A DNA stretch of 64,000 bases from Arabidopsis thaliana (GCF_000001735.4 NC_003074.8:20591261-20655260), one strand, 5' to 3'. Shown: positions 1-12,840, counted from the first letter of the stretch. Notes: generated by a model from the letters alone, not told the origin. Numbers and translations: made by a program.

Positions 1-2281
1 ACTTCTGGTTGTAATTTAGATTTGAATGTTTGTGTTTGTGTTTGCTTTTGGTCATCACTCATCAGTTTCAGTGTATGCACTTGAACATGTAGAGGATAGA
101 AAGCAATTAGTATAAAATGGTGAATTAGATTCGTTTTTCTTATTATTGTCTTACGCCGATATGTTCAGATCACGAGTTATGACTTAAATGTGTCAAGACT
201 AGAGTAAAGATTATTAAAATATAATCAAAAGGGTTCAAATCTAAAAAAAATCAAATGTGATTAGGATTTTCGAACATCATTGAAGTCAATGGACAATTAT
301 GGTAACTTCGAAATGTTCTAAAAGAATAATGTTGTTATACTATAGTGGATTGAACATGCGAAGTATAAAAGATTATCTTTTTAAAGTAATACAATTCAAA
401 GAATCTTCTTCTTTTTAGCCAGAAACAAAGATTAGCTTACATAAATATGAAGACACTTATTTTATACAATGGATTATGCTCTGGATTACGTAGTCCAACA
501 TTACATGAAATAGCTGCCTCTTAAATACTACAAGAAGAAATATTTTAAACAAGAACACATATTCAGATTTATAAAACCACTACGTAATATTTGGTCCCGC
601 AATTTCCATTGTAATCACTATGACCAGATTAATTATTGTTCTTAATAGGCTAATAGCTACAATAAATAAATGATTAAATAAACAGAGCTGGTGCTAGAAC
701 GATGGAGTTTCTTTAAGAAAGAATGTCACTACTGCTAGAGTCCTCCCCATCGAGCTACTGCTGAAGAAGTGATGATATTTTATAGAAAATATGTTTCTAG
801 ATAGTTCTCATCAACTTATTTGTTTACATAGAGGTATTTTATTGTTTTTTTTTTCACTTACAAGTGCAAGGCAACTATCGCGTTCAATGATATTTTCCAG
901 TAGCACAACAATTTTGGGATTCGCATTTGGGAGGCTAGATTGAAAAGAATGATTGGTACTTTAAACTATATGTTTTCGTCATCCGATTAAGTGATTTTTG
1001 GTTTAGCAGTTTCTTTAGAAGAGAATTATCTAGTTCGAGTCCACCTAGAGGACCCGGTATTCTTAAAAGGAATATATTAATTAAAGAATGATCCCATGTC
1101 TACAAAAATTAGGACTTAGATCTGAATTTCTCGAACTTTTTTAAAAAAACATGTGAATACCTTTTACATTTGTCATTTATACATGATACAATCGAAAAAA
1201 TAAATTATGTAGGTGTATATTTGAGTGTGTTGGAATCTTTTCTCTTTGTTCCTTTGTACTACATTATTCGTGTTTTTCTAATCGTCGAGTTTCTCGATGT
1301 AGCTATTGTTTTACTTTTGATACTTAGCTTTGTGGTGACATTACGATTAATTAGTAGGTTTTCAAAAAATTTAGGTTTTTTAACGTTTGACCTTCAATGA
1401 TCTCTTTTTTTTTTTTTAATTAAGAATCTTTCAATTATTCTGGCAATGATTATACAGATGAATTTTGGGTGTTCTATATATATATATGACCACTATCTCA
1501 ACATATCTGCTCACATCAGTTTTTGAATTATGTACAACTACCATCCTAAATTATATTTTTGTTATTCATGTATATAGCACACCACATACAAGTTTGGGAC
1601 TAATCAAGTTTGACAAGAAGGGTTTAAATATTCAAGTCATGTCGTTATTTATAGTCTACAAATTTTATGGATTATACCTACACCTCTCTATGAAGAAATT
1701 GGCTGCCTTTAAACATATAGAGATTCAAATGGGTCCGATTTAATTTTCCTATTAAAATTTTCAATATATGGTGGATGTTTGATCATTGCGACGGTGAATA
1801 ACACTTTTTTCCTAAATTGTGTATACTTAAGAAAAGAGTAATGGCGGCATTGAACAATTATAAAAAAGATAGTATATAATAAGTATATTTCAATTCCACT
1901 ATGTATAAAGAGACAAATTAAAATAGTTTAGTCACTGATTGGAAAACTAGACTTTATGAGCCATCCCCCACAAATCGGAAGGGATCTATGATAAATGATT
2001 ATAAAAAAAAATTGATTGTTCATTAGCATGCTTGATTTTGATTTGTTTATCAGCTCTCTCTTCTTAGACAACAACACGCCGACGATATTCCGTTTTGACT
2101 TTCACTGTTAAATTGCACTTTGGGGACTCTTTTGTACTTTAAGTTCACTCCTAATTATTGGAGATTACAAATTTACAACTTATAATTTTTTAAAAAGTGA
2201 CAACTGACGTGAGATTTGTTTAGTCTTAAGACAAAAATAAATAAATAAGAGAACGAGCAGCATATTGGCCAATAGAAATAT
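1..2281. other. Intergenic, no gene seen
   Basis: AT-rich sequence with no convincing coding region on either strand. Two open frames (1170-1400 and 1465-1743) translate to hydrophobic, low-complexity peptides with no recognisable domain or splice partners. No tRNA-like fold, long terminal inverted repeat or LTR pair was seen. Confidence 0.6.
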
Positions 2282-2366
2282 AATGGGCCTAATGGGCTAA
2301 CTTCTGTTGTTGCTCTTCAGTTAAATAGATAAGACCTCTTGAAAACATGATGGGCCTAATGGGCTA
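2282..2366. promoter_or_regulatory. Twin site II (TGGGCC/T) blocks upstream of FKBP20-1
   Basis: The 17-base block atgggcctaatgggcta occurs at 2283-2299 and exactly again at 2350-2366, giving four TGGGCY cores about 50-130 bases upstream of the probable transcription start. Site II elements of this form are known TCP-factor targets in promoters of ribosomal, mitochondrial and housekeeping genes, often paired. The exact repetition is seen; function is inferred from position. Confidence 0.6.
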
Positions 2367-2405
2367 CAAATATGAATTTTAGCACCGGTCCCTAGAGAAC
2401 AATAA

Positions 2406-2417
2406 CACGTGACGTCA
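2406..2417. promoter_or_regulatory. G-box/C-box overlap (CACGTGACGTCA)
   Basis: A perfect G-box (CACGTG) overlaps a perfect C-box (GACGTC) just upstream of the GAA-repeat leader of FKBP20-1. Both cores are bZIP/bHLH binding sites. It lies between the site II blocks and the predicted 5' leader, so it is probably part of the core-proximal promoter. Confidence 0.5.
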
Positions 2418-2494
2418 AAAGCATCGGATTAGAGAAAGAAGAAGAAGAAGAAGAAGCCGATTCTAGGAAAAATCCGATACTCTTTGGACAGTCT

Positions 2495-2912
2495 ATGGCC
2501 ACCGATCTCTACGGCGATCTCTTTCCGGTTATCACTTCGTCACTACACATTTGCTTCTTCCGTTTTCGTATCGGATCGAATACTATTCATCTTTCTTCGA
2601 ATCGGGTGAGTTCGAGAATCTAAAGCTTACACCTTTAGTTACGATTCGTCTGCTGTTTGATTTTGAATTCATATATTTGTTTATCTGCAGAACTATCCAT
2701 TCACTCAATTTATAAGATTTTACTGATTTTGTGTTGGTGAGCTGAGATAATGATAAACTCACTCAGAAATGATTCTACACTTTAGTTGATGTAATTGTGT
2801 ATGTGTTTATGAGTACTGAAACGTATCTGTTTATATTCCAGTTATCCAGTAATTGTTATTTTATATGAAAAGGTTTGTTTTTTATGTGAATTAGGTTTCT
2901 TTGAACCTTTGA
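2495..2912 (+). promoter_or_regulatory. Upstream ORF in the FKBP20-1 leader, spanning the 5' UTR intron
   Basis: An ATG at 2495 in good context opens a frame of 37 codons beginning MATDLYGDLFPV that reaches a consensus donor (gt at 2606). Joined to the acceptor before 2895, it continues VSLNL and stops at 2910-2912, four bases before the main start at 2917. The uORF is therefore 42 codons and ends just before the main start. The frame and splice signals are seen; translation and the exact transcription start are inferred. Confidence 0.45.
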
Positions 2913-2916
2913 AGCT

Positions 2917-3868
2917 ATGGGTGATGCAATCGATTTGAGTGGAGATGGTGGCGTCTTGAAAAAGATTGTAAGGAGTGCCAAACCTGATGCTATTTCACCC
3001 TCTGATGATCTTCCTGTTGTCGATGGTATGTTCTTAAGATTGACTAGTGATCAGGGTCAATATATTGTTCATCTACTGCTTATGCTACTCCTAATTATAT
3101 GTGTTGATGAAGGACCATAACCTTGTTTGATTTTAACTTAGTTCATTATGAGGGTATCTTGGCTGAAGACGAAAAGGTTTTCGACACTACTCGCGAAGAC
3201 AATCTTGTTTTCTCCTTTGAGTTAGGAACAGGCAGTGTTATCCGTTCTTGGGACATTGCTCTTAAAACCATGAAGGTTTCTACAATTTTGAGTCTTTCTT
3301 CTATCCTTATAATCTGAACGCTTCAGTTATTATATACAACTGATTTGATTTTTTTTACAGGTTGGAGAAGTTGCAAAAATTACATGTAAGCCAGAATATG
3401 CTTACGGAAGAGCCGGGTCTCCTCCCGACATCCCACCTGAGTATGTTATGTTCCAAACTTCTTGCATCTCGTTCAAGGGAGTGTGACAGTTTTTTTTTTG
3501 TTTTTGTAATTGAGATTTTTGGTAATTGCAGTGCAACTTTGATTTTCGAGGTGGAATTGGTTGCTTGTAGACCGAGGAAAGGTGCTAGTGTTGGAAGTGT
3601 TTCTGAAGAGAGAGCCAGGCTAGAGTAAGTATTATAAATACCATTTGGACCTAACTTTTGACTTGTTATCATGTGTGTAAATATGAAAACTTTTTTGCTT
3701 CATGGTTGCAGAGATCTGAAGAAGCAGAGAGAGATTGCTGCAGCTGCGAAAGAGGATGATAAGAAAAAGAGAGAAGAAGCAAAAGCTGCTGCAGCTGCTA
3801 GGATTCAAGCTAAGCTAGACGCTAAGAAAGGTCCAGGCAAAGGAAAAGGCAAAGGCAAAGCTAAATAA
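2917..3868 (+). CDS. FKBP20-1: FKBP-type peptidyl-prolyl isomerase, FKBP20-1
   Basis: Five coding exons (2917-3025, 3142-3275, 3361-3440, 3532-3624, 3712-3868) join in frame to 190 residues, the length I recall for FKBP20-1. One FKBP domain lies at roughly residues 28-125: the core VHYEGILA, the FDTTR strand, the aromatic pocket with the Trp of IRSWDIALK, and the PEYAYG loop are all present. A basic/acidic Lys-Glu-Ala helix follows and the protein ends in Gly-Lys repeats (GPGKGKGKGKAK), suggesting nuclear or nucleic-acid association. FKBPs catalyse cis-trans isomerisation of X-Pro bonds. There is no signal peptide. A 5' UTR intron (2606-2894) and a uORF precede the start. The stop is about 170 bases from the stop of the convergent SDIR1 gene. 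Confidence 0.95.
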
Positions 3869-4039
3869 GTCGAATGCAAAAGACCTGTCACTACTATTTC
3901 ATGATGAATCTAAATCAAACTTTTGGAAAGGGAGAGTCATCAGTTACATCATATTGAGTTATTGACCATTACATGATTTGTTTGGGGTTTAATTCGCACG
4001 CACATTAATAACATAAACAAGTGTTCGAAACCAAACTTT

Positions 4040-5928
4040 TCAAACCATGTCGGAAGCATCATCATCAATCTCATCTTGTTCTTGCCATCCTGAATGAGCT
4101 CTAAATTTACAGACAGGACATGTTCCTTGCTGTCTCAACCATGGATCGATACATCCTGCATGAAACTGAGCAAACGGATATATGTCTGAGTCGTGACACA
4201 GTAAAGAGCTGGAAGATTTTCAGTTTAAGATAAAAGTAAAAATGGAAACCTGATGCAAACAAGGTAAGGTGCGAACGATTTCCCCTACGGTAACTTGTTC
4301 TAGGCAAACACTACATGTGAGCTCATCTTCTGTTCCTTTTTTACTTTCATTGGCAGAATCTAGCATCTTCTGCTTTGAATAAGAGGAAAACGACATGAAA
4401 AATTAAGACATTGTTAGCCACTTAGCAAGAACTTTTTACCGAGCATATGAGTATTGACCAGTTCAAATGTGATTTTTGTATATCGGCTATTTTTTGTGTG
4501 TGGGGTGGGGGGAAATGTAAATATGTCATATACCTCAGCTGAGGATGAGGTTGACGCTTGCTTTGCCAAAGAGCAACCACTGTCAACAAAAGCGAACGCA
4601 AGACAAAAACCATGAATACAGATTCATTCACAATAATTAGAAAGAAAACAAAAAGGCGTTGAGCTATGAAAACTGAGAAAAGTTTCACTCAGTAACAAAT
4701 TTTAAATGTTCATTCCACAATAAAACTAGCGCCTGACGATTAACCAAAGAAGTGATGGGATCAACGGAACTCATGATTTTAGAAGATTCTATTGAAAAAC
4801 AAATCTTTAGTAACTCAATGGACAATCAATACCTTACATGTTCCGTTTAGCAAAGCAAACAATAAACCTAAGTACAATATCAGTTTCTAACTTATTAAGT
4901 TGTATATTCTACCACCCCACCTTCCCCTGTTAAGGAAGTTAAGGTCTATACAAGTTGCTATATCACATCATCCTAACTTACTATTTTCTTAATTCCTCAA
5001 TGTTTCCACATTTGAAAGCATTTTAAACTGTTAAAAGAGAAACAAGGTACAATATTGACTCACTTTTCAGGATCCAACACCTTGTACTTGTGAACTGGAA
5101 GTGCATTTATCTCTTCCTCGCTCATAGAAGTTGTGGAAACATTATCAGAATCAAGTGCTCTTAAAGTTTCATAATCTGTTGCAGCAGAACAACTTTTGTC
5201 TCAGACTTCAACCATAGAAAGCAAACTACTAAACTATAGACTAATAAAAAGGAACAAGCGGATGATACTGACCTAAGTCATCAAATTCCCGATCAAGAAG
5301 AGCCAGCTGGAGCCTAAGTCCCTGAAGACGCCCTCTCGTAGCAAGAGCAATGGAAGGAGGCACATGCAACCTCAGCTCAGTATGGCTAAAGAGGCCACTT
5401 GCTGCTGCAGCCTGAGCCTGAGCATGAGCTTGAAGTTGTTGGCAAGTAGCATACATCCTAAGCGTCGTTGCCATCAAAAACACCCCAAGCACAAGCCACA
5501 GCTACAAAATTAATGGAAATGTCAAACTCACACCCGAAAGACGACTAACTCAAAAGGAAAAAACTTTAACTCACGTATTTAATCATACCAGGAAATTAGG
5601 AGGCATCTGATGCGAATTGAGAATCATAAACAGCAAAAGAACTGAAATACACAAACCAAACACAAGTATTAACAACATCACAACTGAAGATAACATAGAA
5701 GGTGAAAGTTTGAATTTACCTGTAACCAGAAAAGCGAGGGAATTAGAATTAACTGGTCGAGCTCCATGAACACGCTGATACCAAAAGACACTTGCAATAA
5801 GTATCATTCTAACAAAAACCATTGTATATGTTTTCAAGAAAGCATACCATAGCTCGTCTTTCGGGTAGAAAACCACCCGAGAATCCGCTTTCTAAATCTC
5901 CTCTACTTCCCCGGAAAACAAAGCTCAT
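4040..5928 (-). CDS. SDIR1: SDIR1, membrane-anchored RING-H2 E3 ubiquitin ligase
   Basis: Eight coding exons on the minus strand (5848-5928, 5720-5774, 5589-5641, 5273-5501, 5064-5175, 4534-4579, 4250-4369, 4040-4165) join to exactly 273 residues, the length known for SDIR1. The start MSFVFRGSRGDLE is followed by two hydrophobic segments (about residues 37-60 and 65-85). The C-terminal RING-H2 finger (about 211-252) reads CSVCLEQ, then LPCLHQFHAGCIDPWL and CPVC, with every zinc ligand present. SDIR1 is known as a positive regulator of ABA and salt/drought signalling that ubiquitinates SDIRIP1. A further 5' UTR intron is likely between about 5953 and 6200, with the leader starting near 6240. 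Its 3' end faces that of FKBP20-1. Confidence 0.96.
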
Positions 5929-6957
5929 GTCTTCCAAATTCACAAGAGAGCCTGCAAAAGAAAACAATTGCCACTGAATCTATATTTGGTTCTATCAAAT
6001 TAATTCAAAACTCTATAAACTAGAATTCGAGAAACCATGTTGATCACAGCAATAAAGGAGAGGCATTTAAACCCTATGCTGATCCAAACAAAACAATAAC
6101 ACGAATCTTTTCACATAAGCCAAGAGATTGAAAATGAGAAGGTTTCATTCATGGATCAAAAAAATTGAACGGAGCTAGAGATCGGAGGAGAAATTCACCT
6201 GAAAGTAGGAGAAATCTCTACGGAGAAGAGTCGGATTTACTCACTTAACATAGGCGTGGTGACGACGGAGTCACGAAAATCGCTTGTCGGACCGAGTCGA
6301 CTCGGACCGAGTTATCGCTAACCTGAGGATATAGTTTTTGTCTTCATTAACACAGACCATTAACTTCATATGGTTTAACTGTTGCTGACGCACTAGCTTA
6401 AAAACGTCGTCGTTTTGATGTTGCCACTTATTACTTTCTCTCCTACTCTCATGACTTTATGTTATGATGCAATAATTTCACCACAAGAATCTGACTTAAC
6501 GTTGGATATGTTTCAAATCGAAATTAGATAAATATGGAAAATTCACAAATTAACCATCCAAATTAGATAAAAGGGACTTCTCCTTTTATTTTTATTTTAT
6601 AAAGATTTATAGTAATTCCTATCCGTATATTATTTAATTTAATAATGTATTAAAGATATATATATATATATAATTTTTTTTTTTTTTTTTATAAAGATAT
6701 TACTATATCCCATAATGAAAAACCAATATATAAAGAAGTTCAATGGAACGTAGGTTTCCAAAATCCAAACCGTCTCACAAGTCACAACTTCCGCCTCTTT
6801 CCTCTCTCTCTCTCTCTTCCGGTGATTCCTTTAGCCTATAGATCAGCGGTTGATCTCAACAGAGAGATAAGTTTGTTTTTAAGAGATTTTGATATCTAGC
6901 TAGGGTTTACTTTGGATATTTCTTCGTCTCCCCTAGGGCATAATTACTGGTGCAGAT

Positions 6958-8354
6958 ATGGATTCCATGATCAAAGATGTTGATCCTTCCGTATTGTTAG
7001 CCAATGGCTTTATTCAATCCCACTTCACGAACTTAAATACTTCCGAAGCATTAGCCAATTGCTTTCTCCAATCTTACTTCCTGAATCTAGGAGTCTATCC
7101 CGAGGTAGTTCAGATGATGTGGTATGCCGACGACAGTGTTATGACTAGACCCGGTCCTGATGGTACAATGATGTCTTTTACATCGCCTGAGGTATTGTCA
7201 TTAATCAGATCAAATCTTTCTCATGAGTTTCTGTTTTTAGTTTGATGTTCTGGTTGGGAGTAATTATATTTTATAACAATAATTCTTTTAGTTATATTTT
7301 TAACGTTTTCAAAACGTATAAACTTGAAAAAAGCTGTAAACGATTTATAAGGACAAACAATTTTTTGATGGTGCAGGCAATTCAGGAGCAAATCGTTTCA
7401 TGCGACTATGAAGGTGCTTCGTTTGATGTGATGAGTTTTGCTGCTCAGAGTTGCAATACCAGTTCTGAAGATGGAGCATTTATCATGGTTACTGGTTTCT
7501 TGACTTGTAAAGACAAACAAGTGAGGAGGAGATTTGTTCAATCTTTGTATTTAGCTCGTCGTCAAGATAGGTCTTATGCCATTGTCAATGATTTCCTCCG
7601 CTATATCGATTCAATACCAGCATTACCTTCTGTTCCTGAATCCGGTAAACAGCTGTATAAATTGTGTTTGATATTCAATTTTAGAATAGTAAGTGTTTAG
7701 CTTCATGAGATTACAAAACTTACTAACTTAGTTTTGGTGTGACTATATATATAAGCAGATTTTGCAGCTGGATTTGTCAAGGTTTACTACGAGTTGCCTA
7801 TGCGTGAGGAACTTGGTTTGATGTATGTCAATGAAAGTATTATGAGCAGACCGACTTCGACTTCTGGTAGAACAATGGTCGAGATGCCTGGCCTCGATGT
7901 AAGTTGCAAAAGTTCCTAATTCCAATGTATTTCTAGAGAAATTTTAGTGGAATAAATCTAAGGGGTTAGTTTTTTGGTGCAGGCAATCAACAAGAGGGTC
8001 TCAAATGAGCATAAGAGGGCTTCTAATTTTATATTGAATAGTGTGGATTATCAGATCAGCAGATCCTTTAAAGATAGAATGTTTATCATGGTTTGCGGTT
8101 TCGTGACTCTAGACGACAAAACAGAGAGAAAGTTCTTGCAATTTTTCTATGTGACACGTTGTCACAATGGGTCTTATGTCATCTACAATGACATCCTCCG
8201 TTATGTTGATGTTACCCCTCGAGACACACTTGAAAGCTCGAGCCAGTCCGCTGCAAAACCTAGTACTGATGTCGAGCTTCCTTACTTCATGGTTAAGAAG
8301 GGGAAGCTACTCTCTTATTTTAACAACATAGACACGCAAAATTACCCCCACTAA
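6958..8354 (+). CDS. Two-domain NTF2-like family protein
   Basis: Four exons (6958-7191, 7377-7644, 7759-7898, 7983-8354) join in frame to 337 residues. The protein is two tandem NTF2-like units: residues about 22-150 (FLQSYFLNL, SFTSPEAIQEQI, MVTGFLTCKDK, NDFLRYID) and about 165-295 (FVKVYYELP, MPGLDAINKRV, MVCGFVTLDDK, NDILRYVD). Both units are split by a phase-0 intron at the same point, before the AI-Q/N helix, so the unit was duplicated with its intron. In plants NTF2-like folds usually occur in Ran import factors or G3BP-like RNA-binding proteins; here no RRM follows and the function is unknown. The residues that make NTF2 a RanGDP binder cannot be judged by eye. The promoter stretch 6650-6950 is AT-rich and contains a TA/T run. 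Confidence 0.85.
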
Positions 8355-8758
8355 TAGTTTATGCTAGTGTTGTTCTTTTTTTAAATGCATTTAATTTTGT
8401 TCCTTTATGTCCTTTTTTTATATACAAAACCTTATTCGTCTATGTTCTTTTTATTTGAGCTTTATAAATTTCTTTTTTTCTCATAGAAGAATCCTTGTTC
8501 TCTGTTCCGAGATATTTGTTCTATGAGACTATGACTGAAAAATGATTTATCTCTATTTCGTGTTGTAATCTTGAACTTATGCAATGAATTGTTCAAAATC
8601 AGGTTACGCTAACCACAAGATTTGAGACCAACGATCAACTCAAAATATTAAGCAACAGCATATGATAAAAATATTTTACATTTTAACATTCAGATTACTT
8701 GTTTTCATGGTGAAATATTATGCTTGAAACGTTACTAAAACATGGTTAAAAGAACCAA
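8355..8758. other. Convergent 3' ends, no gene
   Basis: AT-rich 3' flanks of the NTF2-like gene (+) and LECRK-S.4 (-), which converge here. Only polyadenylation-like T/A-rich runs are seen. Confidence 0.6.
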
Positions 8759-10816
8759 TTATCTTGGATCAGTTCTTGTTTTACCGGAGAAGGAAAATAT
8801 CGACGAAGTAGTAGTTTCATTCGGTCCGCTATAAAACCTAGCTGAATCCACAAAATCTTCAAACTCGCCTGCACTACCGCTGCGCTCATCAAGACACATA
8901 CTATCATTTGCATCTAGAAAATCCGGTGCAGGAACAACTTCAGGCGACGGAAACTGCTTTTCGAGATACATAACTACTTGTCTCATTGTAGGTCGAACCT
9001 CGGGTGAATTATTTGAGCATAGAAGCCCTAATTTGATCACCATAACCACTTCCTCTTCGTCAAACTCACCGTTCAATCTCCTGTCCACAACATCTCTAAT
9101 GTCTCCGCTTTGCCACCTTGACCAAACCCAATCAACCATTACAAGCTCCTCTGGTAACGCACTTGTTTCGATAGGTCTTCTTCCGCAAGCTACTTCCAAT
9201 AAAACCGCTCCAAACGCATAAACATCGGTGCTTGTTGTCAGTTTTCCGGATTTTGTGAGTTCTGGTGCTAAGTACCCAAATGTGCCAACCACTCTTGTAG
9301 CCCCCGGATCCGATCCATGCTCATATAACTTAGCAAGACCGAAATCTCCTACCCGTCCGTTCATTTCGCTGTCCAACAAAACGTTTGCAGCTTTAATATC
9401 GCGGTGAATAACCGTTTGTTCCCATCCTTCGTGTAGGTAGAGTAAACCGGAAGCAACCCCTTTTATGATTTTGAATCTTTGCTTCCAAGTCAAGATAACT
9501 TCAGGGTTTTCGTCGAACAAGTACATGTCTAAGCTTCCATTAGGCATGAAATCATAGACAAGAAGCAAATCATCCCGCCTTCGACACCAACCGAGCAACT
9601 GAACAAGATTCCTATGCCGGAGGTGACCAATGCTTGAGACCTCAGACATAAATTCTCGTACACCTTGTCTTGACTCATGAGAGATTCTCTTGACGGCTAC
9701 AAATTCGTCTGAACCCGGGAGCTTTCCTTTGTATACTTTACCAAACCCGCCAGACCCGAGAAGCTCTTTGTCCCCAAAACCATTAGTAGCTTTCTTGAGC
9801 TCTCTGTAAGAAAATCTATGCGGACCAAAATCAAGCTCCCATTCTTCAACTCTGTCTTCATCTTTCACCTTTCTTACCACGAACAACGATGCAGCGACAA
9901 GAACCGCGAAGATCAAAAGGGAACACAAGAGAGATACTCCAAGAATCAAACTCTGTCTCTTCTTCTTCCTCTTCTTGATTGAACTAGGAATCCGAGGAAG
10001 AGATGGCAAAGACAGAGAAAATGCTTCTCCACTCATGTTAAAGTTCCAACCTAAGATGTAATGTGAACTAGCTAGCAAACCGGTGGAAGCAGAGAATCCA
10101 ACATACATTTCATCTCCCAAAACAGAGGATAGGTCAACATCGTAAGAGAGAAGAGACAACTTTGGTTTCTCTGAGAATGGAGAAAGTTTAACATCTAACC
10201 TTTTCTTGTTTGAATCGTAATCAATCCAAGCTTGAATCACTCTACCACCATCAAGGAAAAGCTCCTTTTTGGTTGAGTTAGCGAGGAAATAGCCAGCAGG
10301 AGTCGAAATACTCGATTCCATACTGTTTATATCGATTCCTACATGGTTATCATTAATGTCCTCAAACTCCAAATCCCTGACAGTATCGAATTCCACAGCG
10401 AAGAAGTGGCTAGAGAAGTTAACTCTGCTTGAATTCAACAGGCCTAAGTACTGGCTAGGAAGAGAACCTCTGAGATCTGGAGTTGGAGTGATGGCGAAGG
10501 CAAGTCCGTGGCCACCAAGAGTAACAAACTCTGGAACCATGGCGATTGCAAAAGACGTGGAGAAAGACAGAGCTCGGTTTACACCGATTGGCTTGAACCG
10601 TATTGGTAAGGAGTAGAAAGCGTGACCAATCACGCGCTGTGTCTCTGTTGTGAGCCTGATTGCTCCAGTGGGGGCGATCTCTGCAACTCCGTTTAACGTT
10701 AAATTTGGTGAGGCTTTTTTGAAGCCAATGAAGGAGAAGTCTTGAATTAGAGATGAAACTAAGTGTGTTAAGAAGATGAGTAGTAACAAGATGACAGCAA
10801 AGGTTTGAGACATCAA
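8759..10816 (-). CDS. LECRKS4: L-type lectin-domain receptor kinase S.4
   Basis: A single uninterrupted frame of 685 residues, typical of this intronless family. Order of parts: signal peptide (about 1-22), legume-lectin beta-sandwich (about 24-272, with [18 protein letters not shown] and the FAVEFDT strand), basic stop-transfer stretch KKRKKKR, membrane helix (about 288-314), then an intracellular Ser/Thr kinase (about 350-625). Kinase motifs are intact: glycine loop [11 protein letters not shown], catalytic Lys in VAVKRIS (about 376), [12 protein letters not shown] (about 471), DFGLAKL (about 491) and the [10 protein letters not shown] activation segment. It is an RD kinase, so it is probably active. 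L-type lectin kinases act at the plasma membrane in defence and cell-wall signalling; the ligand of this one cannot be read from sequence. Confidence 0.96.
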
Positions 10817-12840
10817 GAATTGTTTTCTTGGGAGAGAAGTAAAAAGAGTAAGGGCTACTTAGGTACTAGGGTTATAGTTCTAATATATGATCTATTTGGA
10901 GGATAGGTCAAGAAGATGGTGAGGATACGAAAGCATGTGATACTGTTTATAATGTTGGTGATACAGGAACATGTTATTATTTCTAGACTGATGATACTTT
11001 ATGATATCTAATATTTAAACAGAGAATTCAAATCTACCATTAAACTACGATTATACGAGGTTAGTACGTACCATAATTATAGGTTCTGGGTGTTGTTAAT
11101 ATCAATTGAGATCGTCGGTATTGATTAGTTTAATAGATAAGAAAGTACGTATAACTGTATAAGTAGTAATCAAACGATCTACCAGTTTCCACTTATAATT
11201 CTTTTTTTTCTTCCGACGGATACAACTGTATTACTAGAGGTTATCGGGGGTTGATCATGTTTCATAATTTAATTTTTCTTAACGGTATAAATGATAATTT
11301 TCGCACTAAAATTTGTTAACTAAATCAAAACTCCAAATAATCTATCTTCTTTTACATCTTTGGATTGATAAGATCCGATCGATATTCAATCTTATGGTGA
11401 CTATATTTGTTTTTTAAAAATATATTTGTTTTCAATAAAAATAAATTACCCTACACAGGTTAAAATCTAGTTAGTGTTGTAAATACATAATTTTGTTGGG
11501 TAACTCCAAAAGCATTACAGTCTGGACACAATTTTAGTAATGTGGTTCAGCACCAATGACGATATCTTGGAATAAGTACTATACTAAAACCAATAACTTT
11601 ATATATTTTCACCATTCGATAAATATTCATCAATTAGATATGCTAAGTAGCTAAAGTATCGTCATGACTCAAGTTTTTATACAGATGTAGTATTGATTGT
11701 GTAAATGATCCACTTGACATTGAAAATTATTGGATTGGAACAAATTATCATTCAGAAACGATAAGTAAGAAGAATATTCTTGGATAGGAAGAAAAAGTCA
11801 ATTAATCAATCAACTAAGACACTGGAAAAACAAAAAAGAAATGAGATAAGTCTATGTTTTGGATTGATGATTGACGGCCAAACTAAGGATAAAAGTCCTT
11901 CGAGAAAAAGGGTTGTTGGAAAAAATGGTTAAAAGATAATAAAAGCTGAAGAAAATGGATTACGATTTCCGTTGATTGTGGTTGATATTGAAATGTAAAT
12001 AGTAGGATGATGAAATAACGAATATTATATACTAGGAACATGCTTAAGTAAAAAATTTAGTGAATAATCACAAAATTCGAAACTTTTCTATATTTCATAA
12101 CTCTTCATTAAGCACATAGTGGAGAATTATGTCGGTCGAAATTGGCTCAGTAAACTCCTCATTGTGCCGGCCAACTTAGAAGCTGAATCCGTACCAAAAG
12201 ATCTAAACCTAATTTAACCACATTATTTTATAATCAAACAAAATAAATCAATCTGAACCAAGAAATTAGATATCCTCTCCTATTAGCAACTCGAGCACTC
12301 GGTTTTGAATATTTTGTATACAAGAAGTACAGATATATAGTTACACTTAAACCTTAAATCCGAATTAGTTCTTAGTTTTCATATCAATAAGACAATAACC
12401 ACTATTCCACTAATAACGAAAATGTACCAGAGAAATACAAATTCAGATGAGCGAAATTTTCTAAATTTACTGTTTTGAGTTCAAAACAATTAAATTCGAA
12501 ACCGGGACAAGGACAACAATTTTTCACAAATATCACCTTATTATGTCACAAAAGTAGCGGTGAACAGAAAAACAAATTTGTACTTAGCCGTTGACATACA
12601 AAATTGCTACGGAGTTTAGTCATCATGGGACCATATATTCCGTACTCATGTTTTTTTGATATACCATAAAAGGGATATTTAAGACCAGAGACAATGCCAA
12701 AGATCCAAACATTTTGGGAAAAACACAGTTTTGATAAATCATGCTTTTTGGGACCAAAGAAATCAACTTTGTTGAAATTCCTCAGCTAACAAACAATGCT
12801 CACTAGAAGAGTAAAACAACAAACACATGTCAATGAGAAA
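10817..12840. other. Intergenic; LECRK-S.4 promoter side
   Basis: Upstream region of LECRK-S.4 (transcribed leftwards). AT-rich with no coding signal, tRNA-like fold or clear transposon ends seen. Confidence 0.55.

Noticed and set aside
1027-1045. tRNA B-box-like gttcgagtcc
   Set aside because: No A box, no cloverleaf partner sequence at the expected spacing.
900-1080. Possible retroelement coding remnant (an R-M-I-G-T-L-N-Y-M-like string)
   Set aside because: The resemblance is a few residues only, with no supporting motif or repeat ends nearby.
1170-1743. Two consecutive open frames of 76 and 92 codons
   Set aside because: Hydrophobic, AT-driven composition, no domain, no promoter or splice partners.
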